37,817 nucleotides of DNA from Rodentolepis nana (taxonomy: Eukaryota; Platyhelminthes; Cestoda; Cyclophyllidea; Hymenolepididae). The position numbers and the translations under genes were made by a program. The notes beneath the pieces are model-generated. The model ran no database searches, was not told where the DNA came from, and was given only the letters and a program-made list of their open reading frames with translations. The stretch lies in the NCBI GenBank assembly GCA_900617975.1, contig UZAE01012350.1:1-37817 (forward strand), given 5' to 3'. Shown here in pieces: positions 13,301-23,649 of this stretch (positions within the stretch are counted from its first letter, which is position 1; every line of letters begins with the position of its first letter).

Positions 13301-15405
13301 GAAAATGTTTCCCTGCTTTCGATAGAAGTCATTTTTTAAGAGAGGACTTAAGCTTCAAGAAGCTGGAAATGACAATACTGAATGTTTTAGATATGTAGAC
13401 TTGGTCATACCAAAGACCTATTTGATGAACTACTTTATTTGCTTTAGCAAAGACTGAGTAAGTTTACTCTCTGGTTCTCATAAGTAAAATATTAAGTATA
13501 GGAGAGCTTGAAAGATTTTCAAAGTAGCCCGAAAGCGAAGCATTCTTCCTCAAGGATAATTGTAAACGGGGGTCCAAACATTTTCATCATGTCAAGATAA
13601 TAAGAGTTAAACAATGTTACGAACCCAAATGAAATAGAATAAGGAAATTGAGTAGATCGGTGGGTGCCAATTAAAACACGGTCACATCCAGTCGTGGAAA
13701 CAAATGCAGAAATAGCTAAGGAATTTGCAACCAATATAAGAAACCGCCAAATAAATCCACTTACTTTGATGTCAACAACAAACCACGCTCAGCAAAATAA
13801 CAACAAAATTAACGAGAAGGTATTTACTGGAGATAGTAGGGTGAAATTGATTGCTCTTTGCTTTGGAAGAGGAGGTTTGATCCTCATCAATCAGAGATAG
13901 AGCCGTCTGCAAGAGAAAAATGAATTACAACCTTAATTTGGCAAAATCATATGATGGCAACAAAAGTAGAGGCGACCTCCCAAAAAACTGCTAAGCCTGA
14001 ATACCTCCACTCCGTAGTAAATGAAGTCCCTTTAAAGCGTGAGCGTACAAAAACTTCTAAACAGCTGTCGTGGACAATTTACTTCCTGCTTTAAATGATC
14101 ATCAATATTTGAACGCTAGCAAAATCAGTAATTACTTTAGAGGCAAGTGAATAATGAGTTGCAAAAGCTATGCTGGCGCGAATACACCCGATACACTTCA
14201 TATAAATTAAGTCTAAATTTAGTAAAATGATCACTTGGTTGATGGAAGTAGCGCCAAGATGCCGTGGACAAAATGTCTCCCATAGCAGACGAGAATAGAT
14301 GAGAGGTGAAATATGCATTGCCTATCCAGAGATGAGGAAAGTAAATTGATGCCAGAAGTAATGTTTGTCTAGTAGCAAATTAATGCAAATTATGTTTTAA
14401 GACACATAATAGCTACCAACATCCAGATCTGGAGAACAGTTGACATCTCAAGGGAATTTGGGCAAGAAAGTGAAGTCTAGGGCTATCATCACCCAAATTA
14501 GCGAAAGATACAATGAAGGCATCTCCTTAAAAAATAACATTCTTTTCCATCGAGCAGAAGAAGAGAGAAACGAAAAATCCCATGAATCGAATATCCACAC
14601 CCTCTACATAAATTATTTCACCACACCTAAAAGTGTGAGGAAATGGTTATTTCTACTTTACCGAATCAAATAAAATATACTATCATTATAAACAAACGAA
14701 TACATTTTTAGGCTAATAAAACGTTATTGATACCTGGAGGAATGTTTGGACCGGACAACCAATCATTTTTAATGCATAAAAAAGCTTTATATAGGATGAA
14801 AAAACTATTTCGAAGAAACTCAAGTAATGAAAATTCTACTTGGTAGAATAGGGAGGACGTGGTAAAAATAGCATATTTCCCAAAATTCAAGAACGAAAAC
14901 ACGAACGAAGGGATGTACTTTAAAGGTGAATAACTTTACCCTTCTGGATGCACACCAAGTAAGTTCACTAAACCGATCATAAACCATGCAGACATCAATA
15001 TATGCCAAATCTTCGACCCAATTGCACACCAATTTGAATAAAACGTGCTCCAATGCACCTTCTGGATCTTTCAGGTCTAGGATCACTTGACACAACGTAG
15101 GGATAGGAAGCAGCAAAGACAACACCGAAGCACGCAAACCAGAGTGAGATAAGTTTGGCTTATTAGAAGCTGGAAGATATACTTAGACACAATCACCTCA
15201 TCGTGAAGTAGTCATCATGGCAGAATGGCTTTGTTCATTAGTACTTATGGATTTACCTTTTAGCCTTCCCTGCACATATAGTTTTGCTCGTTCATTCTAT
15301 CTTGCATTGCTATAAGATGTCTTCTAATAAACCAATACAGCCAATGCTCCAGACACAACCATTACAATAGCCGGGGTTCTCCGAAAGTCCTCCCATCCGA
15401 ATATA

Positions 15406-15477
<72 letters not shown>

Positions 15478-18400
15478 TGTGTTTTCTTCTTAGAAGAAAT
15501 ATTTTACTCCACCATTACCGCCCATGGACACTTATTCGGGTGGGCAGTTTTTTGGTTCCAAAAAAATAGTTTCATGAAATGGAATTTTTCGTTGAACCAC
15601 CATGGGCGGATTTTCGGAAAATCCCGGTAATAGGATTAAGCTAGAATGACGATGAAGATGGCCGAAACTTGAAGAGTCTTAACAGCACATCAATTCAGCC
15701 AACTTGACAGTCAGGCCACCATCTTATCGAATCTGCAGAGTTGATCTTCAAGTAGTATAAAAAATGAAGTGGCCATAATCCCTATTTAAGCCACCAAGAG
15801 CGTTGGAGTCAGGTTAATTTAACAAATGCGTCAGTGCTAGAACAGAAGTCCAAAAGTACGTGCGCGCAGTTGACCAATAGGGAAGTCAAATCTATTGGTT
15901 ATTAACTAGATTAGGACGCATTTCAATGATGAGGTTAGAGGTTTGTGGATATAACGCAAGGATGACAAATTCCTCTGGGAGTGCAATCCATCTAACAAAA
16001 GTAACTTGCTTTATTCATATAACATTTGGCAATAAATACGCATTTAGATCACAATTCCTACACATACGATCTTTGAAAACTTTAAATAAATGAATGTTCT
16101 TTTAATTCGAGTTAAAAGTAGGCCAGAAATATCGACTGGGAACGAAGATAATAGCGGATAACAGAAAATCGATTTTGAACCGAAGAACCTTTACACTCCA
16201 AAAAAACGAAACTGACCAATGTCTTCTGCTGTATTTACCTCTCTAACAATGATCCGATCATAAACGAAGTAGATGGAAATCTGGGACAAGTCGTCATCCT
16301 CTGCCCACGACATGGCAATGAGGAAGGCACGACAGACCGCAGCAGGACCAAAGTGTGTGCCGGGTGGAGATCCACTGGCCTGGATCAATTTGTGAATTGA
16401 GAGAGGGGAGAGAGGAGAATCAGCAAACCAGCGAATAATCTGGCGGTGTCTTCGCGCGCTTGGATCCTGAGCTGATACTCTGAAAAGTAAGAGAAGAAGC
16501 ATGCAAGTTGGTTCATTAGAATAGTGCACATTGTGGTCTAAACCAAGAAAATACAAATCTTCATGACCACCGGGAGAATTCGGTCGGGTTTAGCTTTCGA
16601 GACAAGTGGATGTAAGTTGTAGAGAAGATTAATAAAAATTCCTACTAACTTAATCTCATTCAGTGCAAATTCATTGTATTTAAGAAGAAATCGTACTCCT
16701 GTACAGGACAAAAGTCGGACTCTAAATGATGTAATAGAAAAAGTCAGCACAAGATGGATTTAAAAGTTAGAAATTAAAAAAATAGAGTTCCCTCTATTTT
16801 AAAGACGAATTCGAACCATGCCAGGTGACAAATTGAGAATTTTCGATGTACTCACTGGATTATCGATTACCGGATTTCTAAGATAGCAGCGGAATATACT
16901 AATAATTCGATTTAAAAAAAGGACCTTACAAATAAAAAAAATTGTCAAATAGAGAAAGAAAACGTAAAATGAGCTATTTCACTCTTGAAATCAAAATTTC
17001 GAAGTTCCGTTATGATTGGGGTATCATTGTTCGAGATTTAGAATTAAATAAAAGATGAAAATAATGCTCAAATTAAAAAAACATTATATTAACCCTCAAA
17101 AGGGAAGGATGTTTGGGGGTAGGCTAACAAATTGCGAGATCGAGAATTAAACCTATATACGGCGAAAGGACAGGATAAAAGTGCATTGAACGAACGTTTC
17201 TTTTGCTTACATCTTTACACTTTAGTCACACTGTAAATCACAGAGTGCACAACAAAATCGCTGTTAGTAAGTTACATAGGTCCACAGAGGCCAATGAGCA
17301 ACCAAAATCTCATTCCATCGTGGCAAAGTTGTATTACACCTCATTCTTGTATTCTTTAATGATTTTTTATTTATTTTTGTAACATTTAAAGTCGCATCAT
17401 ATTTGGATGCGGTTTTTAAATCTGGAGCATGAAGTAAATAATAGAAACTCCATTTCATTTAAGTTAAAATTAACAATAACTGACAATCTGGCTAATATGC
17501 AGCACTTTTTGAACTTAACCTGAGTAGAACTGTTCGGATACTTTCTTGATTTAGGAAAGGATGGAGTGGGATAACTGAATGGAAAACTATCAGAGAATAT
17601 ATAGTATGAAGTTTAAAACTGGGTCTTCTCCACAAGCAGTAGAAAGCTTTAATCGCGTGACGCAACACATTCTACGTTTACGATTTTTTACTCACTCGTT
17701 ACACCAAATTATTCAATAAATACGTCCAGCACACTAAGATATAGCTCACATTAAACATCTATTAAACGGTTAAAAGGACGAATTCCCATACTGACCTAAT
17801 AGTGGGATCATAAATCCAATCGCGTCCAAGGAAATGAATAAGAAAGGCTTGAGCAGCAAGCATTTGAACGGATCGAATCATACACCCCCAACCACAATCC
17901 GACGTCCGAGTCGATAGAGGAATTTTAGGTGTAGGAGGAAGAGGAGAAGCAGAAGAAATACTTCCAAACGAATTGGTGTCTTCCAGTTTCCTAATGAAAG
18001 GACGCAAAACCGCCGTAGTATTGAGGACATCACCCTCTGTGGATTCCAGGGATGTGATTGGAGGATAACTGACCATTGGCAGGGGTGGAAAAGACTCTCG
18101 GTAAGTGAACCATAGCCTTGTGTAAAAATCTGCCTCAAAAGCCTTCTTTTCGGCATTGTCGCTGCTTTTGAGAGATGGAGCTTGATAAAAAAATGTAAAA
18201 CACATAACAATGACGATGTTCCGTAAACGTAGACAGATATACTCGGGCTTATAGCAGAGCGCAAAAGTACCGATTGAAATAGCTGAGTCATGAAGTAGAA
18301 ATATGTAATTTGTCACAAAACCGATATATAAGGAATTAAAAGCTAAAATAATTACACATATAATGAATCGAACGACAAGTTAACGAAGAATATCCCAATA

Positions 18401-19060
18401 ACATTTGAGAAGCCTAAGAAGAGGTTACTAATAATGTAAACTAGAAAAAAGTGCGAGGGGGTTAACTGAAAAATCTTAAATTTGAGATACACTTTAAAGG
18501 AGGTAGAACTAAACTCCATAGACTGAACTTCATATTTTTAACGTAAAATATTTTTGTTATTTCAAATGGCAGGCGTTTTGAATAGTTATCATTAGACATT
18601 TAGCTGACTTCGGGCTTCACAGAGGAAGAAATATCAAAGTGAGAAAAATTCGAGAGGGGGAACAAAAGAGTGGTTCACAGATGTAGAAGAGACGGACAGA
18701 CACAAAGGTAGAGAAAGGGTGAAATGAATACTGTGGAAGTTATGGAATATGACATACAGTGGGGTCATGGTAGTTTGAAGGCAAATGAGTAGATTCACAT
18801 ATGGCATCAAATAACCAACCCAAATATAATTACAACAGAAGAATTCGAAACTTACAAGTAGAAAAGTTGTAATTTTTTCCAAGGAATGTAATGGGGACTC
18901 CAGGAAGAATTCGCGGTGCAAGAGTTACAGTCCATCCAAACATAAATTGGTTCCAGATAGATTTGAAAAAATCTCCAACGCTGGGATCTTCAATCTCCGA
19001 CGTCGCAGAATTCTCATTCAAAGACGTAGAAGACCGTGAATTATTTGAAGACTGCATCAT
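10391..19060 (-). CDS. ATG4: Autophagy-related cysteine protease ATG4 (C/D type), five exons
   Basis: ATG4 is a cytosolic cysteine protease that trims the C-terminus of ATG8/LC3/GABARAP and removes it from lipid during autophagosome formation. Minus-strand exons are 18856-19060, 17796-18180, 16217-16479, 11651-11988 and 10391-10750, giving about 516 aa. Landmarks are an N-terminal NQFMFGW region, RLWFTYRESFPPLP, then an insertion (about 104-161) before SDCGWGCMIRS with catalytic Cys168 in the GWGC motif. PMRLGAGDRIDP and IGLIGGRPRHSIY follow, then YLDPH with the catalytic Asp374 and His376, then LDPSLALGFYC and an acidic C-terminus. The N-terminal extension and the insertion favour ATG4C/D over A/B. 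Introns 2 and 3 both use the donor GTCAGT, and the exon 3 to 4 join was chosen because it alone keeps frame. The gene sits 164 nt downstream of MRPL20 on the same strand with an acceptor at 19078-19079, which suggests trans-splicing. Family assignment is very secure. Confidence 0.95.
11989..16216 (-). other. Large third intron of ATG4
   Basis: This 4.2-kb intron carries the AT/GT microsatellite at 15401-15482 and short ORFs I cannot assign. An open frame on the minus strand at about 14940-15137 looks protein-like, but has no recognised family and no clear acceptor. Otherwise I see nothing coding. Confidence 0.6.
15401..15482 (+). repeat. Compound (AT)n(GT)n microsatellite
   Basis: An AT alternation at about 15401-15438 runs straight into a GT alternation at about 15438-15482, with one AT interruption near 15471. 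It lies in the third intron of ATG4. The run of (CV)n in the plus-strand reading frame across it is an artefact of the repeat. Confidence 0.97.
18557..18796 (-). repeat. Interspersed repeat, copy B (inverted), inside ATG4 intron 1
   Basis: The reverse complement matches copies A and C over most of the length. It shares TTCAAACTACCATGACCCC, the TGTGTCTGTCC block, the CCACTCTTTTGTTCC block, GTGAAGCCCGAAGTCAGCTA and the end GCCATTTGAAATAA. Relative to copies A and C it lacks the 5' segment beginning GTGCGATA, so it is either 5'-truncated or diverged there. 5' truncation is typical of retroposed copies. Confidence 0.8.
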
Positions 19061-19077
19061 TTAGATGTTCTACACTT

Positions 19078-19079
19078 CT
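19078..19079 (-). promoter_or_regulatory. Candidate trans-splice acceptor before ATG4
   Basis: On the minus strand the sequence GCCAATGCAG ends 17 nt before the ATG4 start codon. It lies about 82 nt downstream of an AATAAA (plus-strand TTTATT 19161-19166) that would polyadenylate MRPL20. This polyA-then-acceptor arrangement is the usual signature of a spliced-leader operon junction, but a conventional 5' UTR intron is also possible. Confidence 0.45.
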
Positions 19080-19160
19080 GCATTGGCAAACGAGTTAGTT
19101 AAATTTGAGTCAGTCAAAAAGATTAAATTTGGAAAGAAAATCGAGATTGTATCAAAATTA

Positions 19161-19166
19161 TTTATT
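19161..19166 (-). terminator. Polyadenylation signal of MRPL20
   Basis: AATAAA on the minus strand, about 60 nt after the MRPL20 stop codon and before the ATG4 gene. This is the canonical hexamer at a sensible distance; use is inferred. Confidence 0.55.
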
Positions 19167-19224
19167 AATAACTACAAGATTACAGTGAGTGAATTAAAAG
19201 TGAAATAGGAGGGAAGGCGGGTAA

Positions 19225-19911
19225 TCATTCATATAAATGCTTGTTACCAGGGGAAATCGGCTCTGAAATAAGACCTCGGGATACAAAGGGTCCTGAAGGT
19301 GGGGAAGTATGTGGAACTTGGCAACCAGCATCAATGTGATATTGCTTGGCAATATCGACTAAACTCTATAAAAATAACCGAAATATGATATTTAGGAGAA
19401 ATCAAGATTCTAAAAAACGGCTGAAAAAATATTTTTACTTCAAATGTGCGAGGTTCATACAGAGAGAGGGTGTGAAGCATATTTTTATTCAAAGCAATGT
19501 TGGCCTGAGAAAGGCCAGCGTAGAGAGCTCTAGAGGAATGGAGACCATGATCTTTAGAGGCGCGATCAATTCGAGCATCCCACAAGGCATACATATCACG
19601 GCTACGGGATTCTCGGACTTCCTTAACATGCATAAGGGCCTTAGTAACCTGATTATGAGCCAAACGGAAGCATCGTGCCGATCTCCCTCGGAAGAGCTGT
19701 TTGAAAACAAATTTATAATCAAAGAAAATCGAATGAATTGTCAAAAGTAATACAAGTAAGCATTCAATTAAATAAAATAGAACTATGGTTGTGGAATTTA
19801 TAAATAAAATCGTACGAATGCAAACCGAAGCCACTGATCTTTCCGAAAAAACGAATCAGATTGTTTAAAAGGGTATATTTTCCGAACTTGAAGAAAGTCA
19901 GTCAGTTTCAT
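19225..19911 (-). CDS. MRPL20: Mitochondrial large ribosomal subunit protein bL20m
   Basis: This is a structural protein of the large mitoribosomal subunit that binds 23S-like rRNA. Minus-strand exons are 19816-19911, 19439-19696 and 19225-19365 (96, 258 and 141 nt), all joined in phase 0, giving 164 aa. The bL20 signature is clear. SDSFFRKDQWLRFAF matches the family's PDxFWRKRxIFRLA region, followed by LFRGRSARCFRLA, then MYALWDARIDRASKDHGL (family LWxxRIxAAxxEHGL), then LNKNMLHTLSLYEPRTFE (family LNRKVLADLAIYEPKTF). Exon 1 uses the donor GTACGA, chosen because it is the phase-0 choice that restores the family spacing. The gene is head-to-head with TOMM20 and is followed on its own strand by ATG4 after 164 nt. 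Confidence 0.93.
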
Positions 19912-20419
19912 GATTTTAATTTTTTGGTCAGAAATGAGTTAGTTAAAACAATGCATTAGTTCTAGAAACTCTATAATATGAGTTCAATCTGATATATTAA
20001 ACGTTATTAAATCATGTCGACACAATGAAATAAAATTTTCTAATTAGTTAGATCTGTAAATCAAATGTTTTAGCTCAACCCAAATAAATGATCTTACTAT
20101 CTGTGAGATATTTTCTTCTTCGGCGTACGTTAAAGTCTAATTTTTAATTTCATCTTAATTCTTAAGGACTGCTTTTAAAAGTAGCTTACGTCAATCTGTT
20201 GAAATAGATTAAATATTCATAAAACCATTACATATCGAATTTCCACATTTTGAAAATGATAATTTACATATATTTATCATAAAATAAATTCAAATTTATT
20301 TTGAATCCTTTAAATGTTTTTCCTTGGCAAATATTTTAGTTTATATAATTGCCAGTTAAAAAAGCCAAAGGTCAGGTGCTTTTGAGGACTGCGAGGTTTG
20401 TCTGACTTGGATTTTGACC
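19912..20419. promoter_or_regulatory. Divergent spacer, probable bidirectional promoter of MRPL20 and TOMM20
   Basis: These 508 nt separate the two start codons of oppositely directed genes, both encoding mitochondrial proteins. The sequence is strongly AT-rich with no ORF. I see no TATA box at a convincing distance and no recognised motif. The shared-promoter role is inferred from geometry. Confidence 0.5.
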
Positions 20420-20938
20420 ATGGTGTCTAATTTGGTAAAGCTTGCAGCTGTCGGAGCAGCAGCTTCGTTTATTGGTTATTGTATTTATTTCGATCACAAA
20501 AGGCGAAGCGATCCCAATTTCCGTGCTAAGCTCATACAAAGTAAATGTTTTTTTCTATACTAAATTCCTTAGAGCGCAAGGAGCAAGCTCTTGCAGCCCA
20601 AAAAGCTTCTATTCCTCAGCTTCCTTCATTTAACGACCCTAGAGCCGTTCATAAATTCTTTTTGGATCAGATTTCCGCCGGTGAAACAGCTCTCGCCGCT
20701 TGTAATGTTGATGAAGCCGTTACACACTTCGCCTATGCTATCGTTGTTTGTGGTCAGCCTACCCATTTGTTGCAAGTTTTGCAGGCGTCTTTGAGTCCTA
20801 ATATCTTTTCAAAAGTTGTTAGCGCCCTGCCGGAAATTAGAAAGGTAACTAATTTGTTTGCTATAATCGCTTTTCTACAAGATCGTCCTAGCTACAAAAA
20901 AGCCAAGCACAGTTCAAATTGAAGAAGAACTTGAATAA
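20420..20938 (+). CDS. TOMM20: Mitochondrial import receptor subunit TOM20
   Basis: This outer-membrane receptor of the TOM complex recognises presequences of imported proteins. Exons are 20420-20540, 20573-20844 and 20882-20938, giving 149 aa (human 145). Residues about 5-25 form the N-terminal membrane anchor, ending FIGYCIYFDHKRRSDPNF, almost the same as in vertebrates. AVHKFFLDQISAGE, ALAACNVDEAVTHFAYAI and VVCGQPTHLLQVLQ follow and give the TPR-like receptor core. ALPEIRKIV and an acidic EEELE end complete the protein. The two introns are only 32 and 37 nt; reading through the second would give a wrong basic tail, whereas splicing restores the conserved acidic C-terminus. This is the first gene of a three-gene same-strand run and is divergent from MRPL20. 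Confidence 0.97.
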
Positions 20939-20960
20939 ATTATGTAAATTTAACTAGTTG

Positions 20961-20966
20961 AATAAA
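20961..20966 (+). terminator. Polyadenylation signal of TOMM20
   Basis: AATAAA lies 22 nt after the TOMM20 stop and only about 35 nt before the acceptor-like CAG that precedes CLCC1. The tight spacing is typical of operon junctions processed by coupled cleavage and trans-splicing. Confidence 0.55.
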
Positions 20967-21000
20967 AGTTTGAAAATTGCCATACCTCTTTTTCATTGTC

Positions 21001-21002
21001 AG
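21001..21002 (+). promoter_or_regulatory. Candidate trans-splice acceptor before the CLCC1-like gene
   Basis: A pyrimidine-rich stretch (CTCTTTTTCATTGTCAG) ends here, 38 nt before the CLCC1 start codon. A four-codon upstream ORF (21018-21029) would lie in the resulting 5' UTR. No cis donor in the short spacer after TOMM20 fits, so a spliced-leader acceptor is the simplest reading. Confidence 0.5.
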
Positions 21003-21040
21003 TTTTCGAATACCTGAATGCAAACCTGACCTTTTTCGTG

Positions 21041-21982
21041 ATGCAGATCTCAAAACAGCTATTGATTTTCTTGACGATTACCTGCACTCTGTGCAGTTTG
21101 TGCGCGTCCAGCTCATTATCAATGTTCTCCAAGCAGGAAACGGTTGTTAAATCTGATGAAAATAACGTTGGGGTAAATCCTGTTAGTACGTCTCATGTTA
21201 TTTTGGTTCGCTCAATTTGGAACCAAATTCAGTCCGCATTTCCCGATGATTTCACGTCATCTTCATCTATTGAAGCTGAGTTTTTTGTCAAACTTAACCG
21301 GGAAGATATTCTCATTCTCAAGCGATTTGTTGAGCACAGCCCTGGTGTTTCTCCCGAATCTGTCAATGAAATATTCTCACGTTTCCTATTCCCCTCTGAT
21401 ATAAAAGACAATGATACTTTTGAGCTCACTCCTCATCATTTCTTATTTGCTCTTCCTTTTGTTTTCTATCTCATCTATCTCAAATTTGGTTTAATTTTGC
21501 TCATAATCATGACTGTTTTATGCATTGCGAGTTACGAGCTTTATTTGAAAGGTGTAGCGAAACGTCATGCACTTATTAGTCGTCTGCCCTCTCTACCAGA
21601 ACACTGTCTCCCCTATTCTCAGCAATCGATTTTGACCAAACTTTCCAGTTTTACTCCATTTGTAAATTCTCAGGATGAATGTATCAAATACTTTGAACTT
21701 CAAATGACCCCCCTTTTTGCTGATCTCCGACCTGATCGAATAATTTTTCTAGTATTTCAGGATTTTGCCGAGAGTTTCGGTTCCACTATTGGAGGTAGCT
21801 TGGGGAGTTTTTTTAAGTCCCTTAACTCTTATGTCCCATTTATCTTCGCTCTCCCTCTTACTATGTTATTTCTTTATTGTTTGCCCACTCTTATTCGGGC
21901 ATCGTTTTATAAAACTAAAAAACCCAAAAAGAAACGCATTCTTAATAAACCTAAACCTCCACTCACCTTGAAACAAGATTGA
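21041..21982 (+). CDS. CLCC1: Chloride channel CLIC-like protein 1 (CLCC1/MCLC) homologue
   Basis: CLCC1 family members are ER membrane proteins described as anion channels, with reported roles in ER ion balance and membrane remodelling. This single-exon gene encodes 313 aa, shorter than vertebrate CLCC1 (about 550). The ATG at 21041 is preferred because it gives a typical signal peptide (residues 1-25, MQISKQLLIFLTITCTLCSL). A luminal region follows, then a hydrophobic hairpin at about 133-163. The diagnostic block is at 212-285: DECIKYFELQMTPLFADLRP, then IFLVFQDFAES, then GSLGSFFKSLNSYVPFIFAL, matching the CLCC1 pattern of CxxYYExxMxxPxxxxPP followed by FxxFFxxPLKxxGxxxGxF. A third membrane segment ends near 285 and a Lys-rich tail follows. 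The absence of introns and the 102-nt distance to TOMM20 are notable. Assignment rests on the last 100 residues. Confidence 0.75.
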   Translation: MQISKQLLIFLTITCTLCSLCASSSLSMFSKQETVVKSDENNVGVNPVSTSHVILVRSIWNQIQSAFPDDFTSSSSIEAEFFVKLNREDILILKRFVEHSPGVSPESVNEIFSRFLFPSDIKDNDTFELTPHHFLFALPFVFYLIYLKFGLILLIIMTVLCIASYELYLKGVAKRHALISRLPSLPEHCLPYSQQSILTKLSSFTPFVNSQDECIKYFELQMTPLFADLRPDRIIFLVFQDFAESFGSTIGGSLGSFFKSLNSYVPFIFALPLTMLFLYCLPTLIRASFYKTKKPKKKRILNKPKPPLTLKQD

Positions 21983-21987
21983 ATAAA
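21982..21987 (+). terminator. Polyadenylation signal overlapping the CLCC1 stop codon
   Basis: AATAAA begins on the last base of the TGA stop codon. Cleavage would leave a very short 3' UTR and separate the transcript from QNG1, whose acceptor lies about 110 nt downstream. Confidence 0.5.
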
Positions 21988-22035
21988 ATTTGTCACTGCT
22001 TTAGCGCTGTCATTTTTATGAGTGTCTCTCCCCTT

Positions 22036-22060
22036 CCCCCCCCCCCCCCCCCCCCCCCCC
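22036..22060 (+). repeat. Poly(C) run of 25 between CLCC1 and QNG1
   Basis: An uninterrupted run of 25 C lies in the 118-nt spacer. It is upstream of the acceptor at 22097-22098 and could add to a pyrimidine tract, or be a simple length-variable homopolymer. Confidence 0.9.
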
Positions 22061-22096
22061 ATTATTTTAATAGAATGCTTGGGTATTTCATTATAC

Positions 22097-22098
22097 AG
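22097..22098 (+). promoter_or_regulatory. Candidate trans-splice acceptor before QNG1
   Basis: ATTATACAG ends two bases before the QNG1 ATG. With an ATG this close to an acceptor and no room for a promoter after CLCC1, a spliced-leader addition site is likely. Confidence 0.5.
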
Positions 22099-22100
22099 AT

Positions 22101-23618
22101 ATGAGTCTTGGTCCGAGGGAATCTGCTCGCTTTATCGCGAAAAGTGCTGACCATGTGAAAATTAACTTAAGGGCAATTCCCGAATTGGCTGAGAAATTTT
22201 ACGAAAGCTTACTGGGCGGAAAATTTGGTGATACTTGGGATGAACTTCCACTACATCCGAGGGGTGGTGGCGCTTTCACGGCAAATTGGTCTGTTGATTT
22301 GGATTTTAAATAATCCATTTCTGTGCATTCTAGGGTTTTCGTTTTAGACTCCCTGAATTTCTCATTTTGGACAGATAAGGCACCAAAGTATATGGTGGAA
22401 TATAAATCTGAGCGTCACACGGGATATCCAGCCCTATGTGCAGTACTCAATCGAGCTATCGATGTAAGTTCTATTTGTTGATTCGTCTGCATCTGTTTAA
22501 ATTTACCCGATCACTTATCTACACGTATTAAAAGTGTTTGAACAAGCTATTCTCTTTGGCGCTGGGCACTTATTTATCTCGGGAGTATTGAAGGTCTGTA
22601 GATGATTGAACATTTAAATTGTTTTGCAATATTGGAATATTTTTTTGCTTTTTACAGGATATACATTATTGTTTTAATGTTCAAATTACCTTATTTTCCC
22701 TCGTTTTCTGAATGAGTTCAAGTTTTTGGTGTTCAGGACTTATCGACCACATGATTAAGTAACCAATTTCTATTGAAAGATGCGACGGCAGTGATAACGG
22801 CTTCGTTGTTACTGTGTAAGTTTATGTCCTCTTGATGTCAGCTATGGTGTCCTCTGTATTACGCCACTAGCATGTAGCTAAGAGCCTATTCAGCTCCATC
22901 AGTCCAAAGTAAGATCAGAGTTCATCACTGAAAACATCTATTTGGTAGTTGAAATAAAAGTTAATTATATTTATGGGAACTCAATTATGTCTAATGTCCG
23001 TTTGCTCCAAGATGTACAAATGTATTCAGGTGTCACGACCAATGCACAGCAGGCTTTGAATATCGAGAACATATAAGCGCTCATGAATCTCGGGGCTAAG
23101 TCAAGAATTTATATCCCTTATGAGGAATTGGAAAATATGTGCTTCCGGAATTCAAGTGAAAACCCCTGAAATCTTGACCTCATTAAAATTTGAAAATTGT
23201 TTTAAATTCTCGCTAATAAGATGATTCAGTAGATTATTTTAGTAAAAAGCCGACAATGTCACATCCTCATTCTTTCCGCTTTTCGGTTCGTCGAATTCAT
23301 ATTTATGGTTTTTGGTTGCAGAAATATGTGAAGGTTTTCATGTCATTGCTAAGGCCTTTTCTCTTATATAATTGCTCCACATTCCCTTTTAATTTGTTCT
23401 TTGAGTCGAAAAGCCAACTTTTAAGTTTTTAGGTGTATTTTACACTCAGTTAACTTTCTTAATCTCTTAAAAGTTTTTTTTGAAAGTAAACACCGGAGTA
23501 TTTTGCACTTTTTGTTAGAGTACCTAGGTGTCTGACTGCAAACCATTTTCGCTACTAAGATTGTCATGTTATTGGAATTATGACCTAGAGTTAGTGGCTT
23601 TCAAGAAATAGAGGGGGT

Positions 23619-23649
<31 letters not shown>

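Noticed and set aside
14940..15137. Protein-like minus-strand frame in ATG4 intron 3
   Set aside because: It has no recognised domain, no acceptor at a suitable place, and ATG4 exons 3 and 4 join in frame without it. It could be a decayed transposon fragment, but I cannot support that.
15439..15630. ORF beginning with alternating Cys-Val
   Set aside because: It is a translation of the GT microsatellite.
9720..16005. Possible second dispersed repeat linking about 9720-9840 and 15845-16005
   Set aside because: Short similar pieces (TTGACCAAT, GCATCTAACAA or CCATCTAACAA) occur in the same order, but the intervening sequence does not align. Too weak to claim without an alignment.
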